Shown here: piece after piece, positions 55,494-64,000 of the stretch
Layout: every line of letters starts with the position of its first letter
Numbering within the stretch: the first letter of the stretch is position 1
Assembly: GCA_015499985.1 (NCBI GenBank)
Contig: JAAAUF010000048.1
Coordinates: 1-64,000 of the forward strand
Reading direction: 5' to 3'
Origin: Haplosporangium gracile
Taxonomy: Eukaryota > Mortierellomycota > Mortierellomycetes > Mortierellales > Mortierellaceae
DNA length: 64,000 nucleotides
Notes under the pieces: model-generated
The model's database searches: none
Seen by the model: only the letters and a program-made list of their open reading frames with translations
What the model was told of the DNA's origin: nothing
Program-made: the position numbers and the translations under genes

Positions 55494-57488
55494 ATGTCTA
55501 TTTCAGAGAAACAGACGACCATTCAGATGAATGACGACAAGGACCATCATCACTACGACGACCACTCTGACCACCAGGAGCTCGACATCCACGAAGAGCA
55601 CCATGAAGAAGAGCTCGAGGAGGAGGAGGAGGAGGAGTACACCGGCCGCTTCCCCTTCTACAACACTCACAGATCCCTTATCAACCACACCATCACCTTC
55701 CTCATTATCACCGGCCTTTTCATCCCCGCCGCCATCCTCCACAAGGAGGGCAACCTCCTCGTCCTCTCTCTTTTGTATGCTGCTGTTGTCTGGTGGTTGC
55801 TTCTCCAGCACCTCCCCGTTGGATCTGTCTCGGGTCCCATTGGTGCTGTCTGGAACGGCGGTGCCAGTGTCCTCGAGATGTTGCCTCCTTTGGTTGTCAA
55901 GATTGTTGGATATGGTATCCCTCCCTTGGCACTGATCTTGACTGCAGCCTTGAGAGCCGATGATACGCACGGCACCCGTGGTCAGCGTCTCACCTCGTGC
56001 TTGGGTCTTGTTGTCCTTTTGGGTATTACTATTGCTTGCTCCAAGGTAACACAAATGAATTCCTATTTGCTCGTTTTGTTTTGATTTTTTTTTTTTTTTG
56101 TTTTGTTTCTGTTTTTTAATTTCCCGGTCCAAAAAGGAAATATCTTGGTTACTTTTCCAGGGCCAGGGGAAGAACAAGAAGGGACCAAAGAGAAACAATA
56201 CGATGACGAAAAAGAAGACGAACAAGAAGAACAACAAGAAGAACGCTTTTAAGCGACAGACAAAGGGGAGAAAAAATAAACATGAAAATAAAAGGGAACG
56301 TACTACACACAACTCACTCATACTTCACTTCACTATCATGCACACAACCATCAGAAACGCTCGGCTATCTCGTGGAAGATCGTCTGGACTGGCATCTTTA
56401 TGCAGTACATCCTCGGACTCTTGATCATCCGCTGGTCCGTCGGCTACGAGGTTTTCCAGTTTATCGCCCAGCAGGCAGAGTCCTTCCTTGGCTACGCCAA
56501 CCAGGGTCGCGAGTTCATCTTTGGCGTCCCCTATGTCAGCGCCTTTGCCACCTCTGTCCTCCCTGCCATCATCCTCTTCGCCGCCGTCATCCAGTGCCTC
56601 TACTACTACAACATTGTTCAGTCTGTCGTCGCCGGCATGGCCAAGGTCGTTATCCACATCATCGACATCTCCGGTGTCGAGTGTGTCGCTGCCTGCGCTG
56701 CCCCCTTCGTCGGAATGTCCGAGGCCTCGATGTTGGTCGGTCCCTTTGTTTCTGAAATGACCGAGGCCGAGTTGCACCAGGTCTTGACCTCTGGTTTCGC
56801 CACCATTTCCGGATCCGTCTTTTTGGGTCTTTTGACCTTTAACGCCGATGCCACTGCCCTCTTGACCTGCTGCATGATGTCCGTCCCTTGCGCCATCGTC
56901 ATCTCCAAGATTCGCTTCCCAGAGGAGGAGATTCCCCTGACCAAGGGAACCGCCGTCGCCCCTGCCTACAAGGACCGCGAGTCGAACGCCATCCACGCCA
57001 TCTCCAACGGAGCCATCTTTGGTATCAAGCTTTGCATTGTCATCGTCGCGGTCTTGTTGGCCGTCATCTCTCTCCTTGGCCTCGCCAACGGGTTCTTGGG
57101 CTGGATCTTCCATTTCTATGGTGTCGAGATCTCGATCGAGAAGATTGCCTCCTGGATCCTGTACCCCTTGGCCTGGTTGATCGGTATCCCCAGCAATAAC
57201 TTGACTGATGCTGCTGAGGCCATGGGCATCAAGTTCATCTTGAACGAGTTTGCTGCTTTCGCCATGTTCACTGGCAAGTCTGCCTCCCTCGAGCCCCGCA
57301 CTGTGCTTTTGACCACCTACGCCATGGCTTCCTTTGCCAACGTTGGATCTATCGGTACGCAGATCTCGTTGTTCTTGACCTTGGCTCCCGATCGTGCTGA
57401 TGCCATTGCTCGCCTTTCCTTTTCTGCCTGCATGTGCGGAGCGGTTTCGACCTTGATCTCTGCCTGCATTGCTGGTATTGTCTCGTAA
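55494..57488 (+). CDS. Concentrative nucleoside transporter (CNT/SLC28/NupC family)
   Basis: Predicted ion-coupled nucleoside importer of the plasma membrane, 561 aa. Exons are 55494-56045 and 56355-57488, joined as IACSK-KRSAISWKIVWTGIF in phase 0. The two halves of the family signature are present: APFVGMSEASMLVGPFVSEM with HQVLTSGFATISGSV (about residues 300-340), and GIPSNNLTDAAEAMGIKFIL followed by NEFAAFAMF. These hairpins bind nucleoside and cation. About ten hydrophobic segments are seen. Residues 13-48 form a tail of His, Asp and Glu (DDKDHHHYDDHSDHQE, then Glu-rich), probably cytosolic. The 309-nt intron is long for this window. With the AzgA-like permease, this is the second nucleobase/nucleoside uptake gene here, though the two are 50 kb apart. 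Confidence 0.95.
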
Positions 57489-59057
57489 AAAGGATGCAAG
57501 CGGGAGAGCCCTTCTTTGCTCTATGTAAACTACTTTTTACATACATACGTTTCTCTACATATTCCCCTCTTCTACTTCCTCCCATCGCGTTAATAAAAAT
57601 TTAACAATATACCAAAGTCCGAAGTCATGGTGTGTACATGTAGGCTACATGCATGTATGTTGCTGTTTGTAGAAATAGTTATGCAGATGGACCTTGGATC
57701 ACATCAGGTCGTTCATGGACTAATGTTTATTTATGGTTATGGTAGACTAATACATCAGTTCGTAGGCTCACTTCCAACCCTCGTAATATGAAACGGATGG
57801 AAGCGAGCCTAATCAGTTCGTGGTCCACAGGGTGTTATTGTCACTCCATGAAGTGATGAGGCAAGCAATACCCATCGATCAGTGTTCAACTGATCACAAT
57901 GCACCCTTTGATGTCCCTGGATTAAAAAAAAGGGGTAGTTTGACTTTTCCTGACTCGTGCGACGTGAAACACACATCAGTTATTATCAAAGGGGAGAAAA
58001 AGCCAAAAAGAAAAAAAAAAAAAAAAAAGGGTAGGGTCGCAGCCACATACTCTTTTTGTTTCTCATTTTTATAGTACAGCTATAGGCAAGCAAAACAAGC
58101 AGCATCAAAATGAAGACAAAGGCGAAGGCCAAGGAGGGCTTGCTTTAAGTACAAAGCCTAATACTATTATCCTTGTTTCATCCCGTTGGTGTCGGTGCCC
58201 CTGACTTTTCCTTTGTTGATACTAACCTAGTACAGTTGAAAATGGTATTATGGCCATTTTGATAGTGAAAAATGGCCATAAAAACCACTCTCGACTGCAC
58301 TTTACCTTGATCGATCCCGTTTGTCCAGTAGGAAAAAACTATACGAGAGAGATGAAATAAAAATGAGGCAATGAAAAAGCTAATTGTGCGCATGAACAAG
58401 GGCTTCATTTAGAATGTAAGACGCGACAGGAAAAGCGAATGGGGATAGGGGGGCTGACCAGGATGGGCTTTTCGCTTATTGCGACCAATGGCAACAGGTT
58501 AACCGACAACTGGTCTAGTCTTTCAGACTTTCTCATAAGTGAAATGAAACTTCACGGAGCTTTTATAATTCCTTGCTTGTTTGCATACAAGTTACCATTG
58601 TCTTTGATTTCTTCCTTCGTCTTTGTCGACTCTCTTTTTGTTTGTCGCCTTTTTTCTTCGCCTTCTCCTTACTCTCTTTTTTCGCCTTCTTCTTACTCTC
58701 TTTCTTCTCCTTCTTACTCTCTCTCTTTTCTTCTTCTTCGTCTTCATTCTCACACCAGCTCTTCATCTTTTCTCTTTTCTTTGTTATTTCAAGTCTTCTT
58801 CCGTCTCACCTCTTCACTTTAATAGTCCGCTTGTCCTTCATCCATCTTGTTGTTTCAACTGCACTTACAAAATTCGGAATAATTTCCCAAGGGTTTAGCT
58901 ACTTACTGTCTCCCCTCTTCTCTTGGACTCATCGCGTTATCACCGTCTTCGCTTCCTTTTGCTACTTACCACTTGCCAGCAATCATCTGCGGACCCATAT
59001 ATTAGTACAAGACAGAAACACGAGACTCTCAAGCACACGTACACGATAACGCACTCA
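57489..59057. other. Intergenic
   Basis: Contains the transporter 3' UTR, a small hairpin element at 57754-57820 and, from 58570, a pyrimidine-rich block that precedes the DOMON gene. ORFs in that block are Ser/Phe/Leu-rich and judged spurious. Confidence 0.5.
57754..57820. mobile_element. Candidate mini hairpin element with 9-bp flanking direct repeats
   Basis: ATCAGTTCG at 57754-57762 is repeated exactly at 57812-57820. The 49 bases between begin TAGGCTCACTTCCA and end TGGAAGCGAGCCTA, inverted copies with one mismatch in 14. This is the layout of a terminal-inverted-repeat insertion with a 9-bp target duplication, as left by Mutator-like elements. At 49 bp it is very small for a MITE, so a chance hairpin or a protein-binding site remains possible. 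Confidence 0.5.
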
Positions 59058-61425
59058 ATGTACATTTTTTCTACTCGCACTGCGAGGCTCAAGGCCACCT
59101 TCGGCTCTCTGGCCCTCCTGGGTACGTATCCTCTCTCTCACCTTCTCCTCTCCTCTTTTATTCATAATGGATTTTCGGACTCTCTGGACTGACTAGCCGC
59201 AACGACAAACAACCAGCGAAAAACGGTCAGAGCGAGCAAAAAGGAAAAAAAACGCAAGCTAGTGTGTGTGCGTGTTGGCACACAATCCCGAGAAATTAGC
59301 AATTGCTTGATCCCGTTTGAGCTTTGTTGTTTACTGTTGTTCGCTGGTTCTCGATTGTTTGCTTCTGGCCTTGTTTTGGTCAGGGTACGGACCTTTCCTT
59401 CTTTCGTCCTCTTCCTCACAGACGCCGCCCTTTTTTTATTTGTTCAAACAAAACAAAAGCAAATTTTGAGAGATGACCCCTTACCCCTTTTCTAATTGTA
59501 ATGTACAGTACATCCACACAACGTCGTCGTAATAAATTGCCCATCTCTCCCTCCCAACCATCATACAACCACCTATGAACAATAACGTATAGCCCTAGCA
59601 GCACTTTCAACGGCCCAGGCCCAACAACTCTGCTCGCCACAACTCTGCATCACTGCAACGGTGTTCTCAAAGGAGAGCACCACCATTGAGTTCTCGCTCT
59701 CTGCCCAAATTGATTCTGTTGGCTGGGTTGGCATGGGTATTGGTGGACTGGCTGGCGGCATGGCTGGTAACGATCTCGCCGTAAGTTTTTTCTTTTGCTC
59801 CGGCTACAACTACTGTGGCCTTTTATCTTGTTGTGTTGGAGTCAAGGGCAACGTGAGCGACATGAGATGAGAGAATGACCAAGACTCAAGCTATATCTCT
59901 ACTTTTACATATCCATGTATCAATTAGATATGCTGGCCAGCAAACGCAGCGGGAACAGGGGCGATCGTCTCACAAAGATCAGCAACCATGAACGGACCCC
60001 CTTCGGCCCTGGTTACTCCACCCGCATTCAAGATCCAAGTACCCAAATCTGGATTCATTACCGCCGCCACCCCGAAACGCTTCACTTGCACTTTCTCTCG
60101 ACCCCTCAACCTCGCCACTTCCCCCATCGCCGCGACTGCAGCATCGGTTAATATTGTTTATGCTGTAGGACTGAAGCCTGTCGTTACGAGCGCAGGGGAG
60201 GATCCACAGAAGGCGACTATTCAGGAACATACATTTACTGGGTCTGGCTCTTTGATGATTGTCAAGGAGGAAGGGTCTAGTGCAGGGGATGGGACAGTGA
60301 CGAAGACGAGCGCTGTTCCTGGTGCGACACATACTCCTGGGCCAGCGACGGGGACAGGTGGCAATGGCGGTGGAGGAAGTATGTCGCCGAGCACTGAGGA
60401 GTTTTTGAGGACTCAGGAGCAGATCGATACTTTCATCAAAGTCCATGGTGTGTTTGCCTTTTGCTTTTGATGACTTTGATGCGCACTGGCCAAAATAAGG
60501 TGTTTGCATGCTATTACATTCAGGGACACAGGGCCCTTTTTCTCATTCTATCCCATCTCAAATAGGAGCAGTTGAGCACCAAACTAACATTTTCTCATAC
60601 CCTTTCTCTCTCCTTTCTTATTGCTTTCTCTTTCTATGTCATTACCAACCTTTTCACTGGCAATGTTCATCCTCCGAACGGGCAAAAAACTTACCACTTG
60701 CAGCGGTGATGATGGCCCTAGCGTTCCTGATCATTTTCCCTTTGGGAGCCTCGCTGGTCCGGTTCTTCTGCCACCTGCAACACGTCTTCAAATGGCACAG
60801 ACCTCTCCAATCCACAGGTTTCCTCACTGTCCTCGCAGCCTTTGGTTGTATCCTTGCCGCACTTGCCAAATCCTCCTCCCTCAACAATGACGCCCCCATC
60901 GTCTACTCTACCCACGCGATCGTCGGGTTCGTTCTTGTCGGCGCCTTGGTCCTCCAGGTGCTTGTTGGGTTCTTTATTTTCACAAAGTATGATCCTACAC
61001 GAACACGTCAGGCAGCGATCATCCGAATCCCGACGTGGGTACATCGTTGTTGGGGATACACTGTCCTAATTACTGGAATTGTACAGGTATATTTGGGGAT
61101 GAAGTTGTATGGACTTTGGCCGACTGGAAAGGAGGTTGTGTGGTATCTGTATTTTGCGTGGGTTGTTGTGTTGGTGGTTGGTGTGTTTGGAATCGGGTCG
61201 TTGTTGAAGCTTTGGAGTGACCGGAAAAAGGGTGGTGTTGTTGAGGGCGGGAGGCCGTTGAAGGGTAGCGGGGTTAGCGATGACTACCTTGGATATGACG
61301 GACATGGTGGGAATGGTGGATATGGAGGAGGAAGGTATAATGGAAACCATGGAAACCAAGGGTCGTATGAGTTGCAACTCCATGATGTACATGCCCCCCA
61401 CGACAACGACTACAGTCGCCTCTAG
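59058..61425 (+). CDS. Secreted DOMON domain fused to cytochrome b561
   Basis: Predicted membrane redox protein of 497 aa that passes electrons across a membrane. Exons are 59058-59121, 59593-59780, 59928-60447 and 60704-61425. Residues 1-31 are a signal peptide (cut after AQA). Residues 32-200 form a DOMON domain: GWVGMGIGG carries the likely Met haem ligand, and IQEHTFTGSG a likely His ligand. A Ser/Gly linker leads to a b561 core of five or six helices with conserved His residues: FIKVHAVMMALAF, HLQHVFKWH, YSTHAIVGF and WVHRCWGYT. The C-terminal tail is Gly/Tyr/Asn-rich. Such fusions are ferric or ascorbate-type reductases. The DOMON half resembles the cellobiose-dehydrogenase cytochrome, so partners could be iron or secreted oxidases. 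Exon 1 is short and encodes only signal-peptide residues. Confidence 0.92.
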
Positions 61426-63600
61426 TCTAGTGCATTTTTCATTTGCTTGACGCGTCTCCCTTTTCACATAAAAAACTACATGGTTTGTTCTATGATGATA
61501 TGTGATATGATGTTGATTGTTGGGTACATTGGCTAGGCTATCCGGAAGACGGCGATGATATGTTATCTTTCTACGATTCAACATTGAGATTTATCTGTCA
61601 TGTATCTATCCCATCATACATTTCGACAATAAAGGCAAATGCTATCCTGTGTTAGCCTAGCGATTGGGTTGGCGCCCTCTTGAATCCATCTCTTGAACGC
61701 CGAATACATCTTGAGAAGTCTGAGTGAGGGTAAAGGATGGAAGGAAGAAAGGAAGGGCAAGGCAAGGCATAGCGCCAGATGAGATGATGACAAGAGGATA
61801 TACTTAATTGATGCCGTCATTTCGTGTGCTTCTCTAGTCTCCTTTTTCTTTTATTGCAATCCATTCGTCGGTAACAACAGCGTATACATATCAAAGAAGG
61901 GGAGAAAGGAAGGAGCTGTTCGGGATTCGTCACTCAAGATTCATGTGTTTAACATGATACTTATCTATCAATACTCAGTCATATCTCCGTGACTGCCGTC
62001 CTATCCGCGTGAATCGTCGGACTTGCTGTCGCCTTCAAAAAAAACTTTGACAAGAAATCCTTTGTTAGGCAAAAACTGGGGTAAGGGAACAAAGCAAGGC
62101 AAACCGTACTACACAACCACCTTCCCCCCCTTCGTACCCCTTCGTACCCCCATTGTCCGACCGATCCTGCATTTTTTTGTGGGCTTGAACAGTTCTTCGG
62201 ACGCAATTGATCCTACAACGGCCAATGGGCACAAGGATGCGCTTTTTTACTACCAAATCAAAAAAAAAGGATGCAACATGCATCCATCATCATCATCATC
62301 GTCAGCCCGCCCAAACACACCTTTAAGGACTCTTGTTTCTAGAGATGAGATGCGATAATTGTTCACATTTCCGCGTCTTCATAAATAGACACACAGGCAG
62401 ACAGCTGTCTCTTCTCTCCTTCCTTCCTTCCTTCCTTCCGGAAGAGTGTTGTTCTCAATCATCGTTCTTCATCGTCCATTGAAGGAACTACTTGGAGAAA
62501 AACTCCAAAAGACCGAAGCGATTAAATAAAAAAGGAACCAACAAAACAAATTAGTTCGGACGAAGGTCCCCCGAGGAGTGAGTGTGTTGCATCTAGAACC
62601 TCGGAAATGATCGCGTGTTATGATATTATAATAAGGTGTTTGCGTTCCCTTGTCGACGCCGTGTATAAACAGAATTCTCCGAGGCGATTAGCATGTGGAA
62701 GGTGGTTTCCTCCTGAGTTTTCTCTTGTTTCCTAGTGGTCCCTTACTCTCGCACCCCATGTGCCGAATCTTAAAAATTATTCTCTATCGTAAGCGACGGT
62801 AGTCTATCCTCGTCTCTACTGTTCCTCCGTCGGTCCTGTTTGAAGGAGAATCATACTGACAATCAGACTGACTGACCCTCCCCTCCCTTACTTGGTCCTT
62901 TCGCTTTCGTCATTGCCATAGTCCAATACTGCAGTAACCACAATAAAAACCTTGAGAAGCGAGAAATGAAGAACGGAGAAGGGGAAGAGATCGAACGCAA
63001 AAAAAACAGATGAAGAAGAAAGAGAGGATGGTACTATATCGAGTCAAAATGAGGTACGAACATGAAGAAGAATGCAGACAGAAAAAAGAACACGTCGGGT
63101 TAATTGTCAACCGTCTGTTGCATTGAAAAGTCCTTCTTTCTATCCCTTCCTTACTTCAATATTCAACTCCTGCTACTAATTTTATTCGAACCTCCTTGTT
63201 CTTTGTTCCTTGTCCTGCCTCCAATGGGTATTTTTTGTGCAGTTGGACAAGCGGCTGGCTGACAATGGAGTTCAACATCTGAAGGAAACTATGTTCTTTT
63301 TTTTCGTTTTTTTTATGAATTAATAGCAGATCGAACACAAAAGAGTCCTTTTTTAGGTGCAGTGTATAACAAAGAAAGTGAAGAGAAGAGAAGAGAGTGA
63401 GAGTGCATCTCGGCGGTGTCTACCCACAATCCCTTGGATTTCTTTAGTCCTTTTATTTATCAATGAAGGGTTTGTTTAGAGTAGGAGTAACTTTATTGCT
63501 AGGATCATATCGCATCGTCCTTGGAGTGCGTACAAAGACGATGACTACAGCTTGTTGACTTTTTGGCTATCATATGCAAACCAGGATGAGTATACCTTAT
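61426..63600. other. Intergenic
   Basis: Contains the 3' UTR of the DOMON gene. I see no further gene. A (CCTT)n run lies at about 62417-62439. A short duplication of CTTCGTACCC occurs near 62130-62150. Confidence 0.5.
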
Positions 63601-64000
63601 CATTTGAACTGTTCACCCTTTTTTTCCTTCCTTTTGTCACACTCCCTTTTTATTGTACTGTACCCAATCCAATTCAAGCCAATCTAATCCCCCTACCTAA
63701 TCGTATTCCTTTTTCTTTCCTTGGATGCCCGATGGCATGTTTAGCTTGTTGGACGATATAAAAAGGCTCGTTATCTTTCCTTGTGTTTCCACTTTTCCCC
63801 TCTCTCTTTTATTCTTCTTCTCCTTGTTCTTTTCGTTCTTCACCTCTCCTCTTCTTTTTGTCTTCACCAGCAAACCTATCTTTTCACGTTGTCTGGTCAC
63901 TAAACACCACCTTCTTTCACACCCTTTTTTTTGTTCTCCTCCGTCCTGGACGTTATCTTTTTCGACTTTTTTTCTCTCTCTGCTCTCTTCCTTCTGCTCT
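63601..64000 (+). promoter_or_regulatory. Promoter and leader of a gene beyond the right edge
   Basis: A good TATA box, TATAAAAAGG, lies at 63757-63766. It is followed by a strongly pyrimidine-rich stretch to the window end, the pattern seen upstream of plus-strand genes in this window. No ATG-started coding frame of note appears before 64000, so the gene should begin further right. Confidence 0.5.

Noticed and set aside
62417..62439. (CCTT)n run as a functional element
   Set aside because: It is a short simple repeat in CT-rich non-coding DNA, with nothing else around it.
1..64000. tRNA, rRNA and CRISPR features
   Set aside because: I looked for A/B-box pairs, rRNA-like blocks and regular spacer arrays and found none that were convincing. 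A covariance-model scan was not possible.

Overview
The window reads as nuclear DNA of a filamentous, early-diverging fungus. Short spliceosomal introns (mostly GTAAGT/GTATGT donors), two microexons, long intergenic stretches, fungal-type genes (an AzgA-like purine permease, a Kre9/Knh1-like secreted protein, Cdc20, Pol5, Mia40) and a PIF/Harbinger transposon all fit. Mortierellaceae is my best guess; that is an inference from style, not a database match. An 8-base run of N marks an assembly gap at 20758-20765.

Layout. 1-1635: minus-strand gene running off the left edge (Gly/Gln-rich, repeated Trp-Gly motifs). 3369-5201: AzgA-like permease. 6392-9099: PIF/Harbinger element with a plus-strand nuclease and a convergent Myb-like gene. 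9416-12193: Cdc20. 12779-13217: TFB5 subunit of TFIIH, divergent from Cdc20. 13912-14313: Mia40. 14677-16836: leucine-rich-repeat protein. 16837-25530: gene desert. 25531-28240: decayed genes (a WD40 fragment and a coiled-coil gene with nonsense codons and frameshifts). 28652-28861: small membrane protein candidate. 30135-32379: nuclear protein with a possible coilin-like N-terminus. 32867-37058: Pol5/MYBBP1A. 38442-39011: Kre9/Knh1-like GPI-anchored protein. 41682-43973: eight-exon FAD monooxygenase. 48639-52529: large disordered LRR protein. 55494-57488: concentrative nucleoside transporter. 59058-61425: DOMON-cytochrome b561 protein. The right end carries a TATA box and a pyrimidine-rich leader for a gene beyond 64000.

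Most recognisable genes are housekeeping: cell-cycle control (Cdc20), transcription and repair (TFB5), rRNA synthesis (Pol5), mitochondrial import (Mia40), purine and nucleoside uptake (AzgA, CNT), and wall or redox functions (Kre9-like, DOMON-b561, monooxygenase). They are not an operon or a cluster. I see no complete new multi-gene system. The most notable items are the 11-nt exon carrying part of the monooxygenase GD motif, the 16-nt exon in TFB5, a 49-bp hairpin flanked by 9-bp direct repeats at 57754-57820, the Harbinger pair with flanking inverted repeats, the WG-repeat protein at the left edge, and the decayed-gene island. Exon borders were placed by eye from splice consensus, reading frame and family fit; none is backed by transcript data.
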